Assembly (NCBI RefSeq): GCF_019880585.1
Contig: NZ_JAINVV010000001.1
Location: 558,001-622,000 of the forward strand
DNA length: 64,000 nucleotides
Origin: Sphingomonas colocasiae
GTDB lineage: Bacteria; Pseudomonadota; Alphaproteobacteria; Sphingomonadales; Sphingomonadaceae
Direction: 5' to 3'
This document shows, piece after piece, positions 10,003-18,142 of the stretch (its first letter is position 1; every line of letters begins with the position of its first letter). The notes under the pieces are model-generated. The model saw only the letters and a list, made by a program, of their open reading frames with translations, was not told the origin of the DNA and did no database searches. A program made the translations under genes and the position numbers.

Positions 10003-10090
10003 ATCGCATCGTTTTTTGCGGAAAACCGGTTCCCGCCCCCGCTTTCGCGAGGGCAAGCTTTTTCGCACGATGCTTTGGGAAACCGGTCGG
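10003..10090. repeat. Palindromic intergenic repeat-like element
   Basis: The gap between two convergent genes holds GCATCG (10006-10011) and its complement CGATGC (10068-10073). A GCGGAAAACCGGTT segment follows the first, and GGGAAACCGGT follows the second. Elements of this form recur between genes in many alphaproteobacteria, as I recall. It could also slow transcription from both sides. Only one copy is in the window, so its repeat nature is not proven here. Confidence 0.45.
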
Positions 10091-10456
10091 CTATCCTTCG
10101 GCATAATGACAGGTCGCGCGCACGATCCCGCCGTCGATGCCATGTTCCAGGCATTCGATCGCGATCCGGTCGCCCAGATTGGTGTGATAACGGATGCACA
10201 GGCTGTAGACGCCGGTGGCGACGTCCAGCAGGGTGAAGCGAAGCTGGGGATAGCGCCTGAGCGCGGCACCGAAATAGTCGCGCAGCGCCGCGATCCCGTA
10301 CACCGTATCGGCGCGACGGTCGGTGAAGCTGCGGTAGATGGGAGAGACCAGTTCCACATCGGGCGCATAATGGCGAAGGATACGCTCCAGATCATGGGCG
10401 TTGAAGGCTTCGATCCAGTCCTGTGCGAAGGCCTTTGCATCTGCGGGGGCCATCAT
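10091..10456 (-). CDS. SnoaL / NTF2-like small protein
   Basis: The 121-residue protein has the cone-shaped NTF2-like fold pattern: an N-terminal helix (AKAFAQDWIEAFNAHDLERILRHY with a following APDVELVSP strand), then the GIAALRDYF helix and long strands. Members are isomerases, hydrolases or binding proteins. No catalytic residues can be assigned. It lies 10 bases after the stop of the GlxA-type regulator on the same strand, so the two are probably one transcript. Confidence 0.8.
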   Translation of the reverse strand: MMAPADAKAFAQDWIEAFNAHDLERILRHYAPDVELVSPIYRSFTDRRADTVYGIAALRDYFGAALRRYPQLRFTLLDVATGVYSLCIRYHTNLGDRIAIECLEHGIDGGIVRATCHYAEG

Positions 10457-10466
10457 GATCCTTGCT

Positions 10467-11474
10467 TCATGCCGGCAGGGCGACGCCGGGGGGTGGGGGC
10501 AGGGTGCGCGCCTCAGCCGATCGTGCCCGGGCTCTCAGTTCGCGCGGCCCCAGGCCAGCGCCGCGGCGGATCAGGTCGCGCAGCGTGGAGGGATCGGAAT
10601 AGCCGACGCGAAAGGCGATCTCCTCGAAGGGGAGCGGCGTCGTCTCGATCAGTTCGATCGCCTGTTCGACGCGCAATTGCTGGAGGAAACGGATCGGGGA
10701 GAGGCCGGTCGCGGCGAGCACGCGCCGCGAGAAGGTGCGCGGGGACTGGCCGATCGCGACCGCGATATCGTTCACCCCGATCCCGTCCCCCAGCCGCGCG
10801 CGCGCCCAGGTGGCGGCGCGGGCGATGCTTTCGTTCGAGGCGGCGAGCAAGCCGATCGCCATATAGGGTATTTGCGAGCGCCGTTCGTCGAGGATCATCG
10901 TCCGCGTGCAGCCTTCGGCGATCTCGGCGCCGGCATGGCGGGCGACCAGACCGACCATCAGGTCCATCTGCGCCATGGCGGCGCCCGCCGTGGTGATCGC
11001 TCCATCGCTCAGCACCAGTTCTGCGGTATCGAGCGCCACCGCCGGGAACAATTCACCGAAGATCGGCGCGAGCCACCACGCCGTCGTCGCGCGTCGGCCA
11101 TCGAGAAGTCCGGCACTCGCGAGCAGCAAGGTGCCGGTGCACGAACTGGCGATCTGTGCGCCGCCCGTCGCCGCCGCCCGGATCAGCGTGCGCGCCGCCT
11201 CCGCATCGGGCTCGGCGAGCCGCGCGGCATAGGATTCCGCCTTGGAGAGGCCCTGCGCCGGCACGATGAACAGCGACGGGCAATCATGCTGCGCTTCGGG
11301 AAAGGCGAGGAATGGCCGGAACAGATGCGCGCCCGATCCGACCAGCCGCACGTCGAACGCGTCGGGGCGGCCGACCCTGCGGCAGATGCGGTTGGCCATG
11401 GCGAGCACGTCGATGGTGATCGCGACGCTGGTGGCGAGCGCGCCGTCAAGCGCGAGGATGGTGGTGGGCAGCAT
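10467..11474 (-). CDS. GlxA-type transcriptional regulator (DJ-1/PfpI plus AraC HTH)
   Basis: The 335-residue protein has an N-terminal DJ-1/PfpI-like domain (residues about 1-180), with the nucleophile-elbow region IASSCTGTLLLASAGLLDGRRAT, where the Cys sits in the usual place. A C-terminal AraC-type double helix-turn-helix follows, ending in FEEIAFRVGYSDPSTLRDLIRR. Such regulators sense small metabolites; the ligand here is unknown. It probably controls its own operon, which includes the SnoaL-like gene. Confidence 0.9.
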   Translation of the reverse strand: MLPTTILALDGALATSVAITIDVLAMANRICRRVGRPDAFDVRLVGSGAHLFRPFLAFPEAQHDCPSLFIVPAQGLSKAESYAARLAEPDAEAARTLIRAAATGGAQIASSCTGTLLLASAGLLDGRRATTAWWLAPIFGELFPAVALDTAELVLSDGAITTAGAAMAQMDLMVGLVARHAGAEIAEGCTRTMILDERRSQIPYMAIGLLAASNESIARAATWARARLGDGIGVNDIAVAIGQSPRTFSRRVLAATGLSPIRFLQQLRVEQAIELIETTPLPFEEIAFRVGYSDPSTLRDLIRRGAGLGPRELRARARSAEARTLPPPPGVALPA

Positions 11475-11527
11475 GTCTCATCATCCTCGCTTCCTTGCGG
11501 TTCCGCCACTCCCGTCGCATGGCCCAT

Positions 11528-12004
11528 TCAAGGATAGGGTTCGCCGCTCTTGTGCAGATAGCGCCAGCCATCCGGCGTGTGGCGTGCCACCAGGTCGTCG
11601 TCGGGAAAGTCCGCGCTGTCGCCCGGCAGGCGATCGCCGATCTCGAGATAGACGGCGGGCGCATCCGATCGGTTGATCAGGTGATGTGCCGTGCCACCAT
11701 GCGGGAAACCCGCGCACATGCCGGCGACAAGCGCCACCTCGCCGCTGTCATCGACCAATATCAGCTCGCCCCACAGCAGATAGATGAATTCGTCCTGCAC
11801 GCAGTGGCGATGCCTGGCGGACGACTGGCTGCCCGGTGCGAGCGTGACCAGGTTCACGCCAAGATTTGTGAGCCCGAACAGGTCGCCCAATGGCCGTTTG
11901 CTCCGCCCCGCCACGCGCGTCGCGAATTCGGGCGGATAGTTGGAGCCGGTTCGCGCTGGCGCCTCGGTCGCGATCCAGGCGGATCTGCGCGGCTGGCCGG
12001 TCAT
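11528..12004 (-). CDS. Cupin domain protein
   Basis: I start this at the ATG at 12002-12004 (158 residues), because it overlaps the dehydrogenase stop by four bases; the frame stays open further upstream without family similarity. The cupin core has the metal motif PGSQSSARHRHCVQDEFIYL (two His and a Glu) and a later G-x5-P-x-G-x2-H (GMCAGFPHGGTAHH). Enzymes and sugar- or hormone-binding proteins share this fold, so the role is open. It is coupled to the upstream dehydrogenase gene. Confidence 0.85.
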   Translation of the reverse strand: MTGQPRRSAWIATEAPARTGSNYPPEFATRVAGRSKRPLGDLFGLTNLGVNLVTLAPGSQSSARHRHCVQDEFIYLLWGELILVDDSGEVALVAGMCAGFPHGGTAHHLINRSDAPAVYLEIGDRLPGDSADFPDDDLVARHTPDGWRYLHKSGEPYP

Positions 12005-12879
12005 GCCCGCTGCCCCGATCCGGTTTCGAAGGCGGAAATGACGGCCGCCATGTCGAGCCTGCCGCCACCGGCGGCGCGCACGGTTTCGAACAGGCGCCGG
12101 CTTTGCGTGATCAGGGGATAGGCGCCCTTCGTTCCGGCCGCAGCCTCGGCGACCAGCGCCGCATTCTTGCACACGTCGTGGATCGCGGCCTGGGGCGCGA
12201 AATCCCGCCTCGTCATCTTGTCGAGCTTGGACAGCGCGACGTTGCTGGCGAGCGGCCCCGACGCGATGACCTGCTGGAAATCCTCGGGTGCGAGATCGAG
12301 TGCGCGCGCAAGGCTCGCCGCTTCGGCGAGCGCCGCGACCGAGGCGATCAGATAGAGGTTGACCGCCAGCTTCATCGACAGGGCGGAAGGCACCGCGCCG
12401 ATGGCGACGATGTCCCGGCATATCGGCGCAAGCAGCGGATGTGCGCGTTCGATCGCACCGGCTTCGCCCGCAAGCATCGCCACCAGTTCGCCGGCTTCGG
12501 CGGGCAGGCGGGATCCGGACACGGGGGCCTCGACAAAGGATCCGCCGACCGCGCGGATGTCCTGCTCCAGCCTGTGTGAGAATATCGGGGCATGGGTGCC
12601 CATGTTGATGATCAACCGGCCCTGCATGCGATCGCCGAAGTCGGGGCCGTCGCGGTCGAGCACCGCATCGACCGCCCCGTCATTCGCCAGCATCAGGATG
12701 ACGGTGTCGCAACCCGCGAACAGCGCGCCGGCGGTATCGGCGACTTTGGCGCCCAGCGCGCGCAATGCCTCGGCGGGGCCGGGCGAGCGGTTATAGACCA
12801 TCATGTCGAAGCCGGCAGCGCACAGCCTGCCGGCCATCGGCAGGCCCATCAGGCCCAACCCTGCAAATCCCGTTCTCAT
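12001..12879 (-). CDS. NAD(P)-dependent beta-hydroxyacid dehydrogenase (HIBADH family)
   Basis: The 292-residue protein has the N-terminal Rossmann motif GFAGLGLMGLPMAGRL, the substrate-binding FVEAPVSGS and the catalytic lysine in LSMKLAVNLY. This fits 3-hydroxyisobutyrate, tartronate semialdehyde or related beta-hydroxyacid dehydrogenases. The exact substrate is not readable. It leads a two-gene unit with the cupin gene. Confidence 0.9.
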   Translation of the reverse strand: MRTGFAGLGLMGLPMAGRLCAAGFDMMVYNRSPGPAEALRALGAKVADTAGALFAGCDTVILMLANDGAVDAVLDRDGPDFGDRMQGRLIINMGTHAPIFSHRLEQDIRAVGGSFVEAPVSGSRLPAEAGELVAMLAGEAGAIERAHPLLAPICRDIVAIGAVPSALSMKLAVNLYLIASVAALAEAASLARALDLAPEDFQQVIASGPLASNVALSKLDKMTRRDFAPQAAIHDVCKNAALVAEAAAGTKGAYPLITQSRRLFETVRAAGGGRLDMAAVISAFETGSGQRA

Positions 12880-12995
12880 AAAAGCCGTCTAGCTTGGGGC
12901 GGATGATCGCAGCCAGTGGCGAATTTGCCGGTTTTCAAGGAAAAATCGCCAAATATGCCGTTTTGCCAGGCTATATGTTTCGAGATTGACCTACT

Positions 12996-13013
12996 GATAA
13001 CCGATCGGTTATC
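12996..13013. promoter_or_regulatory. 18-bp perfect palindrome, candidate ArsR operator
   Basis: GATAACCGATCGGTTATC is fully self-complementary. It lies 36 bases before the ArsR start codon and just after a TTGACC -35-like hexamer (12986-12991). A TTATCG -10-like hexamer at 13009-13014 overlaps its right end. This is the position expected for an autorepressing ArsR dimer site. Confidence 0.6.
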
Positions 13014-13048
13014 GGTTCGAACCCATAGCCACCAAGTTATGAGTTGAG

Positions 13049-13372
13049 ATGCAACACGGTCATGACATGCTCTTCAGGGCGCTCGCCGATCCGACGCGGC
13101 GCGCGATCTTCGAGCGGTTGTGCCGGGACGGTGAACAGACCGTCGGCGCGCTCACCGCTCAGGCGGGCGTTTCGCAGCCGGCCGTCTCCAAACATCTCGG
13201 CATACTCAAGCTCGCCGGCCTGGTGCGCGACCGCCAGTCGGGCCGGCAGACGCATTATCATGCGGAACGCGCAGCCCTTGCCCCGCTGGCCGACTGGACC
13301 GGCCGGATGACGGGATTCTGGGAGAGCCGGTTCGACGAACTGGAAGATCTGCTGACGAGGATGGATCAATGA
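13049..13372 (+). CDS. ArsR-family transcriptional regulator
   Basis: The 107-residue protein is a compact winged helix. LFRALADPTRRAIFERL is followed by the recognition helix in AGVSQPAVSKHLGILKLAGLV and a basic wing. No metal-binding CxC motif is present, so it belongs to the metal-independent ArsR group that regulates AHSA1 genes. Its stop overlaps the next ATG by four bases. A palindrome upstream is the likely operator. Confidence 0.93.
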   Translation: MQHGHDMLFRALADPTRRAIFERLCRDGEQTVGALTAQAGVSQPAVSKHLGILKLAGLVRDRQSGRQTHYHAERAALAPLADWTGRMTGFWESRFDELEDLLTRMDQ

Positions 13373-13779
13373 ACGATACAGCCACCCAAACCCGATCGGT
13401 CCTTGTCGAGCGCGATATCGCCCATCCGCCCGAGCGGATCTGGCGCGCGCTCACCCAGCCGCATCTGATCGCGGAATGGCTGATGAAGACCGATTTCGCG
13501 CCGGTCATCGGCCATCGCTTCGGTTTCAGCGCCGATTGGGGATCGGTCTCGTGCGAAGTGCTGGCGATCGAGCCGGGCACGACCCTGTCCTATAGTTGGG
13601 GCGATCACGACCTGAAGAGCATCGTCACCTGGACCTTGCTGCCGATTGCCGGCGGCACGCGCTTGCGCATGGAGCAGACCGGCTTCCGGCCCGATCAGCC
13701 GAATTATTATCATGGCGCCCGTGCCGGCTGGCCGCGCTTCCTGAACGCGCTGGAACAGGTGCTGGCGCGGATCGATTGA
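13369..13779 (+). CDS. SRPBCC (AHSA1) domain protein
   Basis: The 136-residue protein shows the AHSA1 pattern: VERDIAHPPERIWRALTQPHLIAEWLM at the start, GSVSCEVLAIEPGTTLSYSW in the middle, and the C-terminal helix that closes the cavity. It is translationally coupled to the ArsR gene, a very common pair. The bound ligand is unknown. Confidence 0.9.
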   Translation: MNDTATQTRSVLVERDIAHPPERIWRALTQPHLIAEWLMKTDFAPVIGHRFGFSADWGSVSCEVLAIEPGTTLSYSWGDHDLKSIVTWTLLPIAGGTRLRMEQTGFRPDQPNYYHGARAGWPRFLNALEQVLARID

Positions 13780-13807
13780 AATCATCACATCTGCCTGGGA
13801 GGTTGCC

Positions 13808-14005
13808 TTGGACCCGACTATCCGCCAGTTTCACCGCTGGCTCTCGATCGCCTTCACGCTCTCGGTCATCGCGAATATCGCCGCGATGATATGGGGCCAG
13901 TCCGCTACCTGGATCGGGCTGCTCGCGTTGTTTCCGCTCATCCCCCTGCTGCTGACGGGCCTCTATCTGTTCGCGTTGCCCTATATGGGCCGCAGGCGGA
14001 GCTAG
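13808..14005 (+). CDS. Small two-helix membrane protein
   Basis: This 65-residue protein begins with TTG at 13808, supported by GGGAGG eight bases upstream. Two hydrophobic helices span about residues 13-30 and 35-58, ending in a short basic tail (MGRRRS). I do not recognise a named family. It lies between the START-domain gene and the DUF1801 gene with short gaps and is probably part of the same transcript. Confidence 0.7.
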   Translation: MDPTIRQFHRWLSIAFTLSVIANIAAMIWGQSATWIGLLALFPLIPLLLTGLYLFALPYMGRRRS

Positions 14006-14008
14006 CCG

Positions 14009-14452
14009 ATGGCGGGCAAGTCACCCAGGGTCGAGGCAAAGCCGGGCAATGAACCGGCGCTGCTGTCCGGCGGCAATCCGCAGATCGCCAAGGGCGATGG
14101 TGATGCGCCCGTGCAGGCCTATATCGCTGCCATGCCGGGCTGGAAAAGCGAGGCCGGACGCCGGCTTGATGCGCTGATCGAACGGACGGTGCCCGGCGTG
14201 CGGAAGGCGGTGAAGTGGAATTCGCCGCTTTACGGTGTCGAAGGACAAGGCTGGTTCCTGGGCGTCCATTGCTTCAACAAATATATCAAGCTCGCCTTTT
14301 TCCGCGGCGCTTCGCTCGATCCCGTTCCGCCCGTCACCTCGAAGGACGAGAATACGCGCTATTTTCACATTCTCGAGGGTGAGGAACCGGATGAGAACCA
14401 ACTCGCCGACTGGATCCGCCAGGCCGCTGCGCTGCCCGGCTGGATGGTCTGA
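14009..14452 (+). CDS. DUF1801 domain protein
   Basis: The 147-residue protein contains the YdhG/DUF1801 pattern: VQAYIAAMPGWKSEAGRRLDALI, then VPGVRKAVKWNSPLYGV and WFLGVHCFNKYIKLAFF. The fold is known from structural work, but a biochemical role is not. It starts three bases after the small membrane protein stop and belongs to the ArsR-START operon. A second DUF1801 gene follows. Confidence 0.85.
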   Translation: MAGKSPRVEAKPGNEPALLSGGNPQIAKGDGDAPVQAYIAAMPGWKSEAGRRLDALIERTVPGVRKAVKWNSPLYGVEGQGWFLGVHCFNKYIKLAFFRGASLDPVPPVTSKDENTRYFHILEGEEPDENQLADWIRQAAALPGWMV

Positions 14453-14476
14453 AGCAATCGCAACAAGAAGGATGTC

Positions 14477-14884
14477 ATGATGGCCGGAACAGAAACCGGG
14501 GATGGAAAATCGCCGTCCGAACTGATCGACGCACGCATTGCGGATCTGGGCGACTGGCGCGGCGAGATGCTGGCGCGCATTCGTGCGCTGATCCTCCAGG
14601 CCGATCCCGACATGGTCGAGGACTGGAAATGGCGCGGCATACCCGTCTGGTACAAGGACGGGATGGTCTGCACCGGCGAAACCTACAAAAGCGTGGTGAA
14701 GGTGACCTTCGCCAAGGGGGCGGCGCTCGATGATCCAACGGGTCTGTTCAACTCCAGCCTGGACGGCAATGTACGGCGTGCGATCGATTTCCGCGAAGGC
14801 GAGGCGATCGACGCGGCGGCGTTCACGGCATTGATCCGGGCTGCCATCGCGCTCAACGCAGCCGGCAAGCGGAAATCGAAATAA
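14477..14884 (+). CDS. DUF1801 domain protein, second copy
   Basis: The 135-residue protein repeats the DUF1801 signature: MLARIRALILQADPDMVEDWKW, then RGIPVWYKDGMVCTG and VKVTFAKGAALDDP. It differs clearly from its upstream neighbour, so it is an old paralogue and not a recent tandem duplication. It ends the plus-strand operon, 10 bases before the convergent stop of the diguanylate cyclase gene. Confidence 0.85.
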   Translation: MMAGTETGDGKSPSELIDARIADLGDWRGEMLARIRALILQADPDMVEDWKWRGIPVWYKDGMVCTGETYKSVVKVTFAKGAALDDPTGLFNSSLDGNVRRAIDFREGEAIDAAAFTALIRAAIALNAAGKRKSK

Positions 14885-14893
14885 GGGGCCTTC

Positions 14894-16054
14894 CTACGCC
14901 GCGATGCTGTTCTGAGACCGGCGGGTGACGATGTGCCCGCCACGCTTGGCGGTGTAGAGCGCCTCATCGGCTTCGGCGAGCAGCCGTTCGAGATCGTCGG
15001 TCCGGCTAGTCGACGTGACCGTGCCGATACAGGCGGAGATGCGGATATCGTGCTCGCCGATGCGGAAGGGCTGCTTCACCGCACTGGCCAGCCGATGCGA
15101 TAGCAACTGCGCCTCGTCGACATGCCCCAGATCGCGCTGGATGATCGCGAATTCGTCGCCGCCCAGCCGCGCGGCGATGTCGCCGGCGCGCAGGCAGTGC
15201 GTCAGTCGCCCGGCCACGGCGCGCAGCAGCGCATCGCCGACGGGGTGGCCGTAGCGGTCATTGACCGGCTTGAATCCATCGAGATCGATATAATGCACCG
15301 CCACCGCGCGTTCGCGCGGACCGTGCCCGACATGAGCGTCGAACCACTCGCGCAGCGCCAGCCGGTTGGGCAGTTCGGTCAGCCCGTCATGACGCGCCAG
15401 CGATGCGAAGCTGATCCTTTTGCCGATCTCCGCTTGGGTGGCGCGATGGCGCACGAGCACGCTGTACGATCCCCCAGCCAGAAGCGATGCTGCCGTGCCG
15501 CTCAACACCCAGTAAAGCACATCGGGGTTGAATGCGGCGACGGTGATGGCCGGCAGGATCGCCACCGCCATCGCGGGCACCGCGATCAGCGGCCTCAGCC
15601 CGACCACTGCCGCCACGCCCGCGCAATAGCCGACGAGCAGGCAGATGGTCAGCATATGCGCTTCCACCGAAGCGAGCATGAACACGCGCGCGCCAAATGC
15701 TCCCAGGCAAAGCGCGAAAGCCAGATAGCTGGCACCGAACCAGCGCTCCATCATTCGCGCATGTGCCCGATCCTGGTACCGCGCGGCATCGCGCCGGCAT
15801 TTGAGGACGACGGCCACGCGTGTGATGCTGGCGACAATCCCGGCCAGGCCAAGCGCCATGAGCAACGGATCTTGCAGACGGATGTGGATCAGCGCGGCGG
15901 AAAGCGTGAAGGCAACCGACATGATGAGTGTCGGCACGATCGTCGCGAACAGGCTGTGAACCAGTTCGACATAGATCGTCTGTCGCAGATCGTCCGTCCG
16001 CCGCGGCAACGCCCGTTCCCTCACTTCCTCGCAGTCCATCATCCTATGCGGCAA
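14894..16054 (-). CDS. Membrane-bound diguanylate cyclase (GGDEF)
   Basis: The protein makes cyclic di-GMP from GTP. The N-terminal half has five or six hydrophobic helices (about residues 35-205). The GGDEF domain begins near residue 222 with HDGLTELPNRLAL, and the intact GGDEF motif is at residues 298-302. An inhibitory RxxD site (Arg289-Asp292) sits five residues before it, so feedback control by cyclic di-GMP is likely. No EAL domain is present. The start may be the later ATG of MMDCEE, five codons in. The signal sensed by the membrane part is unknown. Confidence 0.92.
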   Translation of the reverse strand: MPHRMMDCEEVRERALPRRTDDLRQTIYVELVHSLFATIVPTLIMSVAFTLSAALIHIRLQDPLLMALGLAGIVASITRVAVVLKCRRDAARYQDRAHARMMERWFGASYLAFALCLGAFGARVFMLASVEAHMLTICLLVGYCAGVAAVVGLRPLIAVPAMAVAILPAITVAAFNPDVLYWVLSGTAASLLAGGSYSVLVRHRATQAEIGKRISFASLARHDGLTELPNRLALREWFDAHVGHGPRERAVAVHYIDLDGFKPVNDRYGHPVGDALLRAVAGRLTHCLRAGDIAARLGGDEFAIIQRDLGHVDEAQLLSHRLASAVKQPFRIGEHDIRISACIGTVTSTSRTDDLERLLAEADEALYTAKRGGHIVTRRSQNSIAA

Positions 16055-16172
16055 TGATTTTCAGTGTGTTAACGAAACGCTACCGTTTCGATTCCAGGGC
16101 ACGAAGACACGGCACAGGCGCGCGCGACGGGGGGCGCGGTTTGCCGGCGTCCGTTCGGGCTTCCTGGGGGGC

Positions 16173-17375
16173 TCAGGTGCAGCTTGCCAGCCGGGCATCG
16201 TCGAGTACGATGCGGCGCAGATCGCCATAGAGCCGGCCGGCGGCGGGGGGATCGCGATTGCTCATCACCACGATGATCGTGTCGTCGTCCGGGAATGCGC
16301 CACCCTCCGCATTCACGCCGGGCGCGCCGCCATTATGGCCGAACCAGCGATGGCCATCGACGCTGCCGGTGCCGAACCCGAAGCCGTAATGCATCGCCGG
16401 CCGGTCTCCCTGTGCCGGTGCAGCCACGATCTGCGGGCCGGTGAAACTGCGCAGCGTATCCGCGCGGACCAGCTTGCCGGCCAGCAGCGCCCGGAAGAAC
16501 CGGGCCATATCCGTGACGGTGGCATAGGCACCGCCCGCCGGCGATGCGTAGCTGCCCATGGACGGCGCGGGCCGCAGCGGGCCGTCGGCCGGTGGCGGGG
16601 GCATCTTTCGCGGCCCCTGACCATCCTGGCCTGGCTGGCGGGCCGGACCGGCCGGACTGGTGCCATTGGGGCCGGGCGGCGGCATGCGGCGCCAGCCCAT
16701 GCCCCGTGTCATCGGCAGCGCCCGCGTGGCGGCTTCGCCGAGCGTGAGGCCGGTTGCCGTCATTCCGGCCGGCCGCAGGATATGCGCGTCGAGATAGTCG
16801 GCATAATCCTGGCCGCTCGCCGCCTCCACCAGCAGGCCGAGCAGCACGAAGCCCGAATTGGAATATTGATGGCGCGTGCCCGGCGCGAAGGCCGGCGTCT
16901 CGGTGGCGATGATCGGCTTGTAGTCGCGCGTCTTGCGGGCGCCGGCGAGCACCGCTTCCGCATCGGGGCGGAAGATCGAGCCGAGCCCGCCGCTATGGGT
17001 GAGCAACTGCCGCACCGTCACCGCCGCTGTGGCCGGGGTGAGCCCGTCGACATATTTGCCGGCTGGGTCGTCGAGCGACACTTTTCCGGCCTCGATCAGT
17101 TGCGCGATTGCGATGGCGGTGAACATCTTCGTCATCGAACCCATGTTGAAACGTGTCTCCGCCGTGATCGGCGTGCTGCCCGCTTCCCCGGCCTCGCCGC
17201 GCGCGAACACGGTGCTGGCGCCCCGGCGCAGCACCAGCGCGACTCCGCTCAGATCCGCCGCGTTCGCGCGCGCGGCGACACAGGCGGCCATCGGCGTATC
17301 GGCCGCCGCCATCGCGGGCGAGGCGATTGACGCCATACCCATGCAAACCCATCCGACCATCATCGTGCTGCGCAT
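16173..17375 (-). CDS. Serine beta-lactamase-fold hydrolase (class C / esterase type)
   Basis: The 400-residue protein has an N-terminal signal peptide (cleavage near AMAAADTP). The catalytic S-x-x-K is Ser80-Met-Thr-Lys83, and the second motif is Tyr171-Ser-Asn. HNGG near the C-terminus takes the place of the KTG box, as in esterases and D-aminopeptidases of this family. A Pro/Gly-rich insertion (residues about 225-270) breaks the fold. It is probably periplasmic. The substrate could be a peptide, ester or beta-lactam. A divergent regulator gene lies 66 bases upstream. Confidence 0.87.
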   Translation of the reverse strand: MRSTMMVGWVCMGMASIASPAMAAADTPMAACVAARANAADLSGVALVLRRGASTVFARGEAGEAGSTPITAETRFNMGSMTKMFTAIAIAQLIEAGKVSLDDPAGKYVDGLTPATAAVTVRQLLTHSGGLGSIFRPDAEAVLAGARKTRDYKPIIATETPAFAPGTRHQYSNSGFVLLGLLVEAASGQDYADYLDAHILRPAGMTATGLTLGEAATRALPMTRGMGWRRMPPPGPNGTSPAGPARQPGQDGQGPRKMPPPPADGPLRPAPSMGSYASPAGGAYATVTDMARFFRALLAGKLVRADTLRSFTGPQIVAAPAQGDRPAMHYGFGFGTGSVDGHRWFGHNGGAPGVNAEGGAFPDDDTIIVVMSNRDPPAAGRLYGDLRRIVLDDARLASCT

Positions 17376-17441
17376 AATTCCTCCCGCTCGAAGGCGGCAT
17401 AGCAGACCGGCTTCTACTTCAATTCAAAGAGGGGTTATTGA

Positions 17442-18038
17442 ATGAGCCTCGCGAATATGGAGAGCGCGATGGACGAGCGGACAGAAATCACGAGCGAGGC
17501 GGCGGCGCGCGTCTTCGCCAACGAACGATCGCGGCTGATCCTGTTGGCGCTGATCGACCGCGCCCGACCCCCGGCGGAACTTGCCGCGCTCACGAGCACG
17601 GGGTTGAGCCTGCTCAGCTATCATCTGGGGCGGCTGGTCACGCTCGGGCTGGCGCGGATCGAGCGTGAGACGCCGCGCGCGGGACGGGCGGTCCGCCACT
17701 ATCGCGCGACCGCGAAGAGCTTTTTCGTGCCGGCGCGATTGACGGGGCCGCTGCCGCGCCACGACCGGACGGCGCATCTTCAGGCCGCGCTCGAACGCAG
17801 TTTCGCCGGATCCTATAGCGGCGTGCTCTACGATCATGATCGCGGCCCCCGGATGCGGATCGTCTCCGACGGGGAGGGGCCGCGCGGCGCGACCGACCTC
17901 TGGCATCGCTGCACGCTGGCGCCCGACGACGTTCGCGCATTGTCGCGCGAATTGTTCGAGTTGTTCGACCGTTATGCCCGGCTCGATCGCCCCAATGGCC
18001 GCCGCTACATCCTCCACGCCGCGCTGGCGCCGGAGTGA
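17442..18038 (+). CDS. Winged-helix transcriptional regulator
   Basis: The 198-residue protein has a winged helix at about residues 20-85 (VFANERSRLILLALIDRARPP, then LSLLSYHLGRLVTLGLARI with a basic wing). The rest is unassigned. It is preceded by AGAGGGG at good spacing. TTCAAT (17418-17423) and ATTGAA (17437-17442) form a split palindrome across the start, a possible self-binding site. It is divergent from the beta-lactamase-fold gene, which it may control. Confidence 0.78.
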   Translation: MSLANMESAMDERTEITSEAAARVFANERSRLILLALIDRARPPAELAALTSTGLSLLSYHLGRLVTLGLARIERETPRAGRAVRHYRATAKSFFVPARLTGPLPRHDRTAHLQAALERSFAGSYSGVLYDHDRGPRMRIVSDGEGPRGATDLWHRCTLAPDDVRALSRELFELFDRYARLDRPNGRRYILHAALAPE

Positions 18039-18040
18039 GT

Positions 18041-18119
18041 GTCTGTTTGGAAAATGCGCCTTTGGCGCATTGCCGCACCAGCCCTGGAAATGTGCTCTTC
18101 CGCACATTTCCAAACAGAC
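18041..18119. repeat. Nested inverted repeat with two internal hairpins
   Basis: An outer 13-base inverted repeat (18041-18053 with 18107-18119, beginning GTCTGTTTGGAAA) encloses two hairpins. The first is AATGCGCC/GGCGCATT (18053-18071). The second is GGAAATGTGC/GCACATTTCC (18086-18111). The outer right arm shares bases with the second hairpin, so two folds compete. It sits directly between convergent genes, where it may end transcription from both sides or be a REP-like element. No U-tract follows. Confidence 0.7.
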
Positions 18120-18142
18120 TCTGACAGCGGACTCTGTGATTG

